This document shows positions 1-6,807 of a stretch of 12,540 nt of DNA, piece by piece. The stretch is from Candidatus Zophobacter franzmannii (GTDB lineage Bacteria > Cloacimonadota > Cloacimonadia > Cloacimonadales > JAFGVF01). Below the pieces are notes generated by a model. That model saw only the letters and a list, made by a program, of their open reading frames with translations. It was not told the DNA's origin and searched no databases. The stretch spans positions 1-12,540 of the forward strand of contig JAVCCX010000268.1 in assembly GCA_030765245.1 (NCBI GenBank). Direction: 5' to 3'. Position 1 is the stretch's first letter. The number at the start of each line of letters is the position of its first letter. The position numbers and the translations under genes were made by a program.

Positions 1-201
1 ATGATGCTCTATACCGAGGAAATCACAGACCTTTTTAGCATCCAGTATCGCTTGCTCAATCCCATTATGCTCATCATATCCAAAACGCTTATCGTCAAAT
101 TGACGCATGGTAAATCCAACAATGTTGTATCCATCTCGTTGCAACAGCTTTGCTGCTACGGAACTATCAACACCACCACTCATTGCTACTGCTATCTTCA
201 T
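1..201 (-). CDS. mnmA: tRNA-specific 2-thiouridylase MnmA, N-terminal part (cut by window edge)
   Basis: MnmA transfers sulfur to C2 of the wobble uridine (U34) of Lys, Glu and Gln tRNAs in the cytoplasm, after ATP-dependent adenylation of the base. Only the first 67 codons are here. The protein starts MKIAVAMSGGVDSS; the PP-loop ATP-pyrophosphatase motif SGGVDSS lies at residues 8-14. It is followed by the family-typical segment GFTMRQFDD and by a helix ending DFLGIEHH. The ATG at 199-201 is preceded on the minus strand by AAGGAAA at a suitable distance. The catalytic cysteines lie beyond the left edge. It is the third gene of a same-strand cluster (prmC, murA, mnmA), 136 bp after the murA stop. 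The gap is long enough for its own promoter, but none is obvious. Identification is secure from the motif and its spacing. Confidence 0.93.
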   Translation of the reverse strand, partial: MKIAVAMSGGVDSSVAAKLLQRDGYNIVGFTMRQFDDKRFGYDEHNGIEQAILDAKKVCDFLGIEHH

Positions 202-219
202 ATTACTTTTCCTTATTAT

Positions 220-255
220 CCCCTCGTCCTTTCTGGGAGAGTGTTAAGGTGAGGG
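220..255 (-). repeat. Intergenic CCCTC...GAGGG-type element upstream of mnmA
   Basis: On the minus strand this stretch reads CCCTCACCTTAACACT, then CTCCCAGAAAGG, then ACGAGGGGA. The ends form a short inverted repeat (CCCTC/GAGGG). From memory, it resembles a short element of the form CCCTCACCCTAACC... found between genes in many unrelated bacteria. It would lie in the mnmA leader. Whether it is repeated in this genome cannot be seen from one copy. Confidence 0.35.
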
Positions 256-337
256 TTCTTCACTCCATACATTCCCACCATTTGCAAGGTCTCGCTTTGC
301 TCAACCATTCCAAAGGTAGGAGATTAGTTATATCATT

Positions 338-1591
338 CTACGACGACACTCTTTCAATATCGGCACCTATGGCCTTGAGTTTGGTCTCAATATGGTCATA
401 ACCTCTATCAATATGATAAATACGGGCAATCTCTGTTTCCCCCTCTGCTGCAAGTCCGGCAAGAACAAGAGCAGCACTGGCACGCAAATCAGTTGCCATC
501 ACAGGAGCTCCACTCAGACTCTTAACTCCATTAATCAGAGCTACCGTGTTCTGAATTCTGATGTCAGCTTGGAGTCTGTTCAATTCAGCAACATGCATAA
601 ATCTATCAGGGAAAACTCTATCTTCAACAGTGCAACTTCCTTCTGAAAGGCACATATATGTGAGAAACTGTGCTTGGAGATCTGTCGGGAAAGCCGGATA
701 TGGATTTGCAATCATATTCACTGATTTGACATGTTCAGCAGGAATCACTGTAACAGATTTCCCCTTAATTTCAAACTTACAACCAGCTTGTTTCATCTTA
801 TCGATAAGGCTCTGAACATGCTCTACAATACAGTTTGTTACTGTAATCTTGCTTTTAGTAATTGCACCTGCAAGGAGGAAAGTACCTGCTTCGATCCGGT
901 CAGGTATCATTTCAGCACCAACAGGGAAAAGCTCTTTTACACCCTCTAAAACAAGGTGATTAGTTCCTACTCCTGTTATCTTTCCACCCATTTTGTTTAA
1001 GAAATCAGCAGTGGCAGTAACTTCAGGCTCAATTGCAGCATTATAAATATTCGTGATGCCTTCAGCTTTAACTGCTGCCATCATGGCATTTATTGTAGCA
1101 CCAACGCTGACCTTCTCAAATGTAATATCAGCTCCTATGAGCTTCTCTGCTTTGGCATGGATGTAACCATGCTTAATCTCGATAACAGCACCAAGTTTTT
1201 CCATTGCCATCAGATGCAGGTCAACAGGGCGAGTCCCAATGGCACAACCACCCGGGAAGGAAACTTTTGCTTCGCCAAGACGGGCTAAAAGCGGACCAAG
1301 TACCCAAACTGACGCACGCATCTTGCTAACAAGCTCATATGGAGCCTCAGCAAAGCAGACATCTTTAGCATCAATCTTCAAACTATCATCTGTATATTCA
1401 ATACGAGCCCCAATAACACGCAAAAGATGCGCCATTGACTTAATATCGTTAAGTTTTGGTACATTCGTAAGTACCGACCGACCTCCGGCAAGCAATGTAG
1501 CTGCCATTATCGGAAGTACTGCATTCTTAGCACCACTGACCTTAATCTCTCCACTTAATTTCTTTCCACCCCTGATTATAAACTTATCCAT
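338..1591 (-). CDS. murA: UDP-N-acetylglucosamine 1-carboxyvinyltransferase (MurA)
   Basis: MurA transfers enolpyruvate from phosphoenolpyruvate to UDP-GlcNAc, the first committed step of peptidoglycan synthesis, in the cytoplasm. The 417 residues match the usual family length. Visible hallmarks are GAKNAVLP (residues 20-27, with the substrate-binding Lys22-Asn23), the loop PGGCAIGTRPVDLHL with the PEP-reactive Cys at 116 and Arg at 121, FPTDLQAQF with the catalytic-region Asp at 304, ATDLRASAALV near 366-376, and HIDRGYDHIE near the C-terminus. The loop residue is Cys rather than Asp, so natural fosfomycin resistance through Cys-to-Asp replacement is not expected. The ATG at 1589-1591 has AAAGGG six to ten bases upstream. 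It lies 13 bp after the prmC stop, so the two genes are probably co-transcribed and may be translationally coupled. Confidence 0.97.
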   Translation of the reverse strand: MDKFIIRGGKKLSGEIKVSGAKNAVLPIMAATLLAGGRSVLTNVPKLNDIKSMAHLLRVIGARIEYTDDSLKIDAKDVCFAEAPYELVSKMRASVWVLGPLLARLGEAKVSFPGGCAIGTRPVDLHLMAMEKLGAVIEIKHGYIHAKAEKLIGADITFEKVSVGATINAMMAAVKAEGITNIYNAAIEPEVTATADFLNKMGGKITGVGTNHLVLEGVKELFPVGAEMIPDRIEAGTFLLAGAITKSKITVTNCIVEHVQSLIDKMKQAGCKFEIKGKSVTVIPAEHVKSVNMIANPYPAFPTDLQAQFLTYMCLSEGSCTVEDRVFPDRFMHVAELNRLQADIRIQNTVALINGVKSLSGAPVMATDLRASAALVLAGLAAEGETEIARIYHIDRGYDHIETKLKAIGADIERVSS

Positions 1592-1604
1592 GCTGTTTCC
1601 CTTT

Positions 1605-2474
1605 CTATTTAAGTAGGTTTAGTATATTTTCAAATTCATTCTTACTATTGGTAATCTTAATATATCGGTCTTTATCGCATAAGTCCTGATAAATGTCAAT
1701 ATCAGAAAAACTATATTCTCTTGCAATCTCCTCAATTAGTGTGGCTTGCTTCTCCCCAATCTCAAAGAATAAGACACCCTTCTCATTGAGATAGCCCTTT
1801 GCTTTTGAAAGAATCTGCCTGTAGCAAATTAGCCCATTTTCTTCTGCCAATAAGGCAGTCTCCGGTTCAAATTCTTTCACTTCTATCGGAAGCTTGGCAT
1901 AATCCTCTGCTGAAATATATGGAGGGTTGGAGACAATTAAGTCAAATTTCCCTTCAACAGCTGAGAACAGGTCTGATTCTATGAATGTAATACTCTGCTT
2001 ATTAAGCTCAGCATTCTCAAGGGCAATATCAAGAGCTTTTGAGGATATATCGGAAGCAATAACTTCCGCATCAGGAAAGAGGCTCTTAAGTGCGATTGCA
2101 ATAGCACCGCTTCCTGTTCCGATATCCAATATTCTCTGAGGTTTTAGGTAATCATGTTTGATGTAATCCACCAGCAACTCTGTTTCAGGTCTTGGAATCA
2201 GCACATCAGGTGTGACTTTTATTGTAAAATCAAGGAACTGAGTCTCTCCCAGGATATATTGAACAGGTTCAAACTTTGCTCTTCTGTTTATAAGTTCAAA
2301 GTAGATATCCATTTTCTTCTTGTCAATGGGGTCAAAACAATGAACACTTAGCTCTAAGCGTGGAATTTTGACGAGTTGCTCAAGAAGCAATTCAGCTTCG
2401 AGGAAGGGGTTCTCAGTCTCTGCTTTTTGCAGGATGGCAATCCCCTGATTGAGTGTTTCAAGTAAACTTTGCAT
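1605..2474 (-). CDS. prmC: Peptide chain release factor N5-glutamine methyltransferase (PrmC/HemK)
   Basis: PrmC uses S-adenosylmethionine to methylate the glutamine of the GGQ motif in release factors RF1 and RF2, improving termination. The protein has 289 residues, normal for the family. A helical N-terminal release-factor-binding domain (about 1-80) is followed by the conserved linker IPRPETELLVD (93-103), SAM-binding motif LDIGTGSGAIAIAL (116-129) and the catalytic NPPY (183-186), then the family-typical FEPETALLAEENGL. prmC often sits next to prfA; here no prfA is nearby and murA follows instead. The ATG at 2472-2474 has no strong Shine-Dalgarno sequence. It is kept because the N-terminal helices begin there and the next in-frame Met comes only after them. 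It is probably the first gene of the prmC-murA(-mnmA) unit. Confidence 0.96.
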   Translation of the reverse strand: MQSLLETLNQGIAILQKAETENPFLEAELLLEQLVKIPRLELSVHCFDPIDKKKMDIYFELINRRAKFEPVQYILGETQFLDFTIKVTPDVLIPRPETELLVDYIKHDYLKPQRILDIGTGSGAIAIALKSLFPDAEVIASDISSKALDIALENAELNKQSITFIESDLFSAVEGKFDLIVSNPPYISAEDYAKLPIEVKEFEPETALLAEENGLICYRQILSKAKGYLNEKGVLFFEIGEKQATLIEEIAREYSFSDIDIYQDLCDKDRYIKITNSKNEFENILNLLK

Positions 2475-2664
2475 GCAATATCAAGGTTGAAATTGGATTA
2501 TTTTGGCAAGTGATTTGTTTGAAATATGGTTATTGTTAAGGGGAATATTATTGGCTGGGAAGTACTGCTTCAGCTGTACCTCTTTCTTAAAGCAACTGTC
2601 CTCAGACTTTTCAGGGCGAAACTTTTTGTGAAGACCTGTGCTTTGGAGCTGTCAGACAGTCCCC

Positions 2665-2688
2665 AAAAAACATAATTCTTCGAATTAT
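2665..2688 (-). terminator. Possible intrinsic terminator for fusA (AT-rich stem plus T-run)
   Basis: On the minus strand ATAATTC-GAA-GAATTAT forms a perfect 7-bp stem with a 3-base loop, followed after one base by TTTTTT (2670 down to 2665). It lies about 95 bases past the fusA stop. The stem has only one G-C pair, so it would be weak, and the call is tentative. Confidence 0.4.
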
Positions 2689-2736
2689 CAGCAAGTGGGG
2701 GCACATGCTGTACAAAGAATGCAAATTGCATTTGCA

Positions 2737-2758
2737 ATGGGGAATCGGAGTTCCCCAT
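2737..2758. repeat. Perfect 8-bp stem-loop just downstream of fusA
   Basis: ATGGGGAA (2737-2744), a 6-base spacer, then TTCCCCAT (2751-2758). It starts 24 bases after the fusA stop but has no T-run on either side, so it is not a standard terminator. It could protect the 3' end of the fusA mRNA from exonucleases or belong to a dispersed palindromic element. Confidence 0.6.
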
Positions 2759-2781
2759 CCCTAAAACGAAGCAACGGAGAC

Positions 2782-4878
2782 TTAATATCCTCTAAATCGT
2801 TTAATTAACTTCTCTTGAATCGATACCGGAACAATCTCATATTTCTTAAACTCGAGTGTATAGATAGCCCGACCGGAACTTAAAGTTCTGATTCGAGTGG
2901 CATAACCAAACAGTTCGCTCATAGGTACATCACTGACAATCTCGTTCTTGTCATTTGCTTCTGCCCTAATAACTTCGATTCTACCTCGCTTAGAATTTAT
3001 ATCGGAGATAATATCACCAACATACTCTTCAGGAGTAATAGCGGTCAGGAGCATTATTGGTTCCATCAAAATTGGTTTTGCAGAACGAAGAGCTTTACCA
3101 ACTGCCATGGAAGTCGCAATTCTAAAAGCTGTTTCATTGGAGTCTACTTCGTGGAAACCACCACCGACAAGCTCAATCTTTATCCTTTCGCAGAGACCGG
3201 AAATCTGAGGTCCATCGTTGAGAGCATTAATCGAACTCTCTTTTATTGCATCAATGTATTCAGCTGCGATAACATCAGTATGAACATGATTGATAAAGAC
3301 ATTTTTCTCACCCTCTGGAAGCTCATCTTCTATCATAGGAGTAAGTCTCAGTTTCACATGAGCGAAGTTACCCTTGCCACCCATCTCACGACTAAACACT
3401 TCATCCACTTCAACAGCTTTTGTAATCGTTTCTTTGTATGAAACCTGTGGAGTACCAACATTGGCATTCACTTTGAACTCGCGTTTCAATCTCTCAATAA
3501 TGATTTCCAGATGAAGCTCGCCCATACCTGAAATCAAGTTCTGCCCAGTATCTTTATCTACATGGACTTTGAAGGTTGGGTCTTCCTCTTCAAGTCTTAT
3601 CAGCGAAGCTTTGAGAGTTTCTTCATCAGCTTTTGATTTAGGTTCAATAGCAATTGATATAACTGTATCAGGGAAACTCATTTTATGCATCACAATATGT
3701 GAAGTTGGATCTGTAATTGTATCGCCGGTGAAAGTAATTTTGGAACCGACAATAGCACCAATATCACCTGCATGGAGTTCATCTAAATCAATCTTTTTAT
3801 TTGAATGCATCTGCAAGATACGAGACACACGCTCTCTCTTACCATTCGTTTGGTAAAGATAGGTCTGGCCTTTCTTAATTGCCCCACGATATACTCTGAT
3901 ATAGAGTAGTTTCCCAACATATTTATCTATTTGTATTTTAAACGCAAGGGCTGCAAATTTACCTGCAGGAGTCGGAAGTACTTCTACCTCTTCATCTGAT
4001 CTTGGATCATGACCTGTAGTTCCACCTAAATCGAGTGGAGAAGGAAGGTAATCTTTTACTGCATCTAAAAGAGGTTGAACCCCTTTATTCTTAAGTGAAC
4101 TACCACAAAGTACTGGTACAAGTTCACTAAGGATTACACCTTTTCTAATTGCTGATTTGATAAGGTCTGTAGGTACTTCTTTACCTTCAAGAAAGAGTTC
4201 CAGTAGTTCATCATCAAACTCTGTCAGTTTTTCTAACATTTCTTCACGAGCGAATTCAGCACGGATCATCTCATCTTCAGGTATCTCCAGAGTCTTGAAA
4301 GTTACTCCATTATCTTCATCGCTAAAATGGTATGACTTCATGGTAACTAAATCTATAATAGCACTGAACTTCTCTTCTTCCCCAATTGGAATCTGAATAG
4401 GAGTGGCATTCTTAGTTAATCTATCACGCATCATACCAATTACATGCTCAAAATCAGCACCCATTCTATCCATTTTATTAACAAAGGCAATACGAGGGAC
4501 ATGATAACGGTCAGCCTGATGCCATACAGTTTCTGATTGAGGTTCTACCCCACCAACAGCACAAAATACACCTACAGCACCATCAAGTACACGAAGTGAT
4601 CTCTCAACTTCTGCTGTAAAGTCAACATGACCCGGTGTATCAATAATGTTTATTCGACATCCACTCCACAGGCAACTGACGGTAGCCGAAGTAATAGTAA
4701 TACCTCGCTCTCTTTCCTGGTCCATCCAATCTGTATAGGCGTTCCCTTCATGCACTTCACCCGTTCTTCTCAATTCTCCGGTGTAAAACAAAATACGCTC
4801 AGTAGTCGTAGTTTTACCTGCATCAATATGTGCCATTATACCGATATTTCTGATGTTACTTAAGTCAATCTTCGTCAT
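2782..4878 (-). CDS. fusA: Translation elongation factor G
   Basis: EF-G is the GTPase that drives tRNA-mRNA translocation on the ribosome and, with RRF, splits ribosomes. At 698 residues it is full length. The GTP-binding domain shows AHIDAGKT (16-23), switch I RGIT (58-61), DTPGH (80-84) and NKMD (134-137). Domain II follows around 305-400, domain III contains [10 protein letters not shown] (450-459), domain IV has [11 protein letters not shown] (500-510) and the tip segment [11 protein letters not shown] with the conserved tip His at 576, and domain V ends with [17 protein letters not shown]. The start has GGAG three bases upstream of the ATG (minus strand). It is not flanked by rpsL, rpsG or tuf as in the classical str operon and stands alone. 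It may therefore be a relocated main EF-G or a second EF-G paralogue; the sequence alone does not decide. Confidence 0.96.
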   Translation of the reverse strand: MTKIDLSNIRNIGIMAHIDAGKTTTTERILFYTGELRRTGEVHEGNAYTDWMDQERERGITITSATVSCLWSGCRINIIDTPGHVDFTAEVERSLRVLDGAVGVFCAVGGVEPQSETVWHQADRYHVPRIAFVNKMDRMGADFEHVIGMMRDRLTKNATPIQIPIGEEEKFSAIIDLVTMKSYHFSDEDNGVTFKTLEIPEDEMIRAEFAREEMLEKLTEFDDELLELFLEGKEVPTDLIKSAIRKGVILSELVPVLCGSSLKNKGVQPLLDAVKDYLPSPLDLGGTTGHDPRSDEEVEVLPTPAGKFAALAFKIQIDKYVGKLLYIRVYRGAIKKGQTYLYQTNGKRERVSRILQMHSNKKIDLDELHAGDIGAIVGSKITFTGDTITDPTSHIVMHKMSFPDTVISIAIEPKSKADEETLKASLIRLEEEDPTFKVHVDKDTGQNLISGMGELHLEIIIERLKREFKVNANVGTPQVSYKETITKAVEVDEVFSREMGGKGNFAHVKLRLTPMIEDELPEGEKNVFINHVHTDVIAAEYIDAIKESSINALNDGPQISGLCERIKIELVGGGFHEVDSNETAFRIATSMAVGKALRSAKPILMEPIMLLTAITPEEYVGDIISDINSKRGRIEVIRAEANDKNEIVSDVPMSELFGYATRIRTLSSGRAIYTLEFKKYEIVPVSIQEKLIKRFRGY

Positions 4879-4986
4879 TTTCTCCTGCTTTGTTCGGATA
4901 TCTCTATATCAAAATTCTTAATGTAATTTACAATGGATAAATCTCTTACTAAATGTTAGTTGTAGATTACAACCCGAATAAGTGTG

Positions 4987-5015
4987 CATTAATTAGGTTT
5001 TTTGTAATGTGTCAA
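4987..5015 (-). promoter_or_regulatory. Candidate fusA promoter
   Basis: On the minus strand a perfect -35-like TTGACA (5015 to 5010) is followed 17 bases later by TTAATG (4992 to 4987), a poor -10 match. Transcription from here would give a leader of about 100 bases containing the small hairpins GTTGTA/TACAAC (4959-4973) and GATAT/ATATC (4897-4910). The -35 is good and the -10 weak, so this is tentative. Confidence 0.3.
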
Positions 5016-5092
5016 GTTAGTTTTTAAGACAAAAAATGACTCAACATCACTAGTACGCTACTCTTTCGAGATTGAGATTATTGTTTTTTTAC

Positions 5093-5140
5093 TTGACGAA
5101 AGCTTAGCCAAACACTTTGTTATGGTGAGTAAAAAGGAGT
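5093..5140 (+). promoter_or_regulatory. Candidate promoter and Shine-Dalgarno for the membrane-protein gene at 5146
   Basis: TTGACG at 5093-5098 matches a -35 element. The region 16-22 bases further on (TTTGTTATGGT) has no clear TATAAT, though FCB-group promoters often have divergent -10 elements. AAAAAGGAGTG at 5131-5140 is a strong ribosome binding site, five bases before the ATG at 5146, and fixes that start. Confidence 0.35.
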
Positions 5141-5145
5141 GATAT

Positions 5146-5613
5146 ATGATACAAGTATTAGTATGGCTAAGGTATGCAGTTATTTTTGCTTCAGCCTTTA
5201 TGGGTTTCTATTACATCGATACTAACCCAGAGTACTCAATGAAGATTGTCTCAGCCGGAATGGTTGGAATTGTCGGCATACTGAGTTTCATTACCCATGT
5301 AATCTTCCACAAAGCCGATGCTAAAAGGCTAGGTTGGGAAACAGACCGCCCTGACTGGCAATTCGAAGTAGGTTTTGCAAACCTTGCTTTTGGTATTGTC
5401 GGGCTTATCGCGTATGCCAATTTCTTTGGCAACACTGGTCGAATAGCAATAACAATGGCTTATGGGATTTATCTCTTTCAAGCCGCCATACTGCATGCTT
5501 ATCGAGCTATTTCAGTAAAGCCAATACACATTAAGAAACTAGTACTGAGTTCGCTCTTAACCTTTGTTTTTGTTGCTTTCATGGCTTTCTTTGTATATAA
5601 GAGTGTGTACTAA
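5146..5613 (+). CDS. Small multi-spanning membrane protein, DUF6790-like
   Basis: The protein has 155 residues and is mostly hydrophobic. Likely membrane segments lie at about 4-23, 33-54, 75-94, 98-121 and 131-151. A short cytosolic or periplasmic loop carries GWETDRPD, followed by WQFEVGFANLAFG at the start of the third segment, and a histidine sits late in the fourth (LHAYRA). The WQFEVGFANL block recalls a family of uncharacterised bacterial membrane proteins known as DUF6790; this assignment is from memory and no function is established. The start is supported by a strong AAGGAG. It lies 80 bp upstream of the FabK-like gene on the same strand, ahead of a shared terminator, so the two may be co-transcribed. 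No signal peptide, metal cluster or catalytic motif is visible. Confidence 0.85.
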   Translation: MIQVLVWLRYAVIFASAFMGFYYIDTNPEYSMKIVSAGMVGIVGILSFITHVIFHKADAKRLGWETDRPDWQFEVGFANLAFGIVGLIAYANFFGNTGRIAITMAYGIYLFQAAILHAYRAISVKPIHIKKLVLSSLLTFVFVAFMAFFVYKSVY

Positions 5614-5693
5614 TTGCAATAATTATTTTAACTGAGCTATCTTTAATTATATTATTCATAGTTTAAGCAAATTACTATTTTCTAGGAGGATAA

Positions 5694-6698
5694 ATGCTAT
5701 CAAAGCTTTTTGATAAAGGTCGTGATTTTCTCGGGGTGGAACATCCGATTATCTCAGGGGGGATGACTTGGATTAGTGACTTTGCTCTTGTTAAAGCAGT
5801 GAGTGAAGCAGGAGCGTTCCCTGTGTTTGCAAGTGGAAATATGCCACCGGATCTATTTGAAAAAGAGGTGGATAGACTTGTGAATGAGATCAAAAACCCA
5901 TTTGCTGTTAACCTTATCACTATTGCTCCAAACTATAGAGACCATTTCAATATCTTGCTCCGTAAGAATGTCCCGTTTGTCGTTTTTGCCGGAAGCTTCC
6001 CTACCAAGAATGATGTTGTTACAATGAAGGAAGCCGGCAAAAAGACAATCTCCTTTGCATCTACTGAATCAATTGCTGAGAAACAGATTAAGTGGGGTAT
6101 TGATGCATTAATTCTTGAAGGGAGTGAAGCCGGCGGTCATATCGGTAATGTCTCCCTCATAGTTCTTCTGCAACAGGTACTCTTTAAATTCCGTGAATTC
6201 CCTATTTTCGTTTCCGGTGGACTTGCCACAGGTGAGATAGTAGCACACCTACTTCTTATGGGTGCTTATGGTGTTCAGATGGGCACTCGGTTTGTGATGT
6301 CCGATGAATGCACTGCTCATGAGAACTTTAAGAAAGCTTTTAAAAGAGCCAGAGCAAGGACAGCTATCGCAACTCCACAGTATGACAATAAGCTTCCTGT
6401 TGTGGCAGTTCGAGCTCTAAGAAATAAAGGCATGGAAAACTTTGGCAAGTTGCAGTTAGAGCTTCTCAAGAAGTTAGAGAAGGATGAAATTAACCGCTCT
6501 GAAGCTCAGTGGGAAGTTGAAAACTACTGGGCAGGGTCACTTCGTAAAGCAGTTGAAGAAGGTGATGTCGAGACAGGTTCACTTATGGCCGGACAAAGTG
6601 TTGGACTTATCTCTGATATTAAACCTCTTAAAGAGATTATCCAGGATATAGTCAACGATGCTATGAAAGAGTTAGAGAGAGTTAAAACACTCTTGTGA
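5694..6698 (+). CDS. FabK-type enoyl-ACP reductase II / nitronate monooxygenase family flavoprotein
   Basis: This is a TIM-barrel FMN enzyme of the 2-nitropropane dioxygenase/FabK superfamily. Members either reduce enoyl-ACP in fatty acid elongation (FabK, FMN plus NAD(P)H) or oxidise alkyl nitronates. The 334 residues contain HPIISGGMTWISD (17-29, FMN-contacting start of the barrel), LEGSEAGGHIG (141-151) with the family's active-site-region His at 149, SGGLATG (174-180) and GVQMGTRF (193-200), which bind the FMN phosphate. The C-terminal AGQSVGLISDIKPLKEII resembles FabK more than classical nitronate monooxygenases. AGGAGG lies six bases before the ATG. The enzyme is cytosolic. No other fatty-acid synthesis gene is nearby, so the FabK role is inferred from sequence style only, and no gene symbol is given. 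Confidence 0.9.
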   Translation: MLSKLFDKGRDFLGVEHPIISGGMTWISDFALVKAVSEAGAFPVFASGNMPPDLFEKEVDRLVNEIKNPFAVNLITIAPNYRDHFNILLRKNVPFVVFAGSFPTKNDVVTMKEAGKKTISFASTESIAEKQIKWGIDALILEGSEAGGHIGNVSLIVLLQQVLFKFREFPIFVSGGLATGEIVAHLLLMGAYGVQMGTRFVMSDECTAHENFKKAFKRARARTAIATPQYDNKLPVVAVRALRNKGMENFGKLQLELLKKLEKDEINRSEAQWEVENYWAGSLRKAVEEGDVETGSLMAGQSVGLISDIKPLKEIIQDIVNDAMKELERVKTLL

Positions 6699-6718
6699 TT
6701 CACTAATTATAATAATTA

Positions 6719-6747
6719 AGCCCAGCTGTGAAGCTGGGCTACTTTTT
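6719..6747 (+). terminator. Intrinsic terminator of the plus-strand genes
   Basis: AGCCCAGCT (6719-6727), loop GTGA, AGCTGGGCT (6732-6740), then ACTTTTT. A perfect GC-rich 9-bp stem with a T-run, 20 bases after the stop of the FabK-like gene. Confidence 0.9.
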
Positions 6748-6756
6748 AAATACCCA

Positions 6757-6785
6757 AAGAAAAAGCCCGAGTTTCCTCGGGCTTT
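6757..6785 (-). terminator. Intrinsic terminator of the T9SS cargo gene
   Basis: On the minus strand AAAGCCCGAG, loop GAAA, CTCGGGCTTT gives a perfect 10-bp stem (6762-6785), and the T-run continues as TTCTTT. A GNRA loop (GAAA) adds stability. It lies 23 bases beyond the stop at 6808, back to back with the plus-strand terminator, so convergent transcripts are separated. Confidence 0.9.
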
Positions 6786-6807
6786 ATATTGATTCGGAGT
6801 TATCCGA

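Larger units (their letters stand above)
2475..2781. other. Intergenic region between fusA and prmC (about 307 bp), hairpin-rich, no gene
   Basis: This gap must hold the end of the fusA transcript and probably the start of the prmC-murA transcript, both on minus. Two perfect hairpins are listed separately (2672-2688 and 2737-2758). Smaller inverted repeats are ATTGCA/TGCAAT at 2725-2738 and CTGTC/GACAG around 2650-2660. A 62-codon minus-strand reading frame (2570-2758) lacks any recognisable family and starts inside a hairpin, so it is not called. No convincing -35/-10 pair for prmC was found. Confidence 0.6.

Noticed and set aside
2570..2758. 62-codon minus-strand reading frame between fusA and prmC
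   Set aside because: The ATG is inside a perfect hairpin, there is no ribosome binding site, and the protein shows no recognisable motif.
5146..6698. Defence or mobile-element module
   Set aside because: The two genes are a DUF6790-like membrane protein and a common flavoenzyme, with no nuclease, recombinase or toxin motifs.
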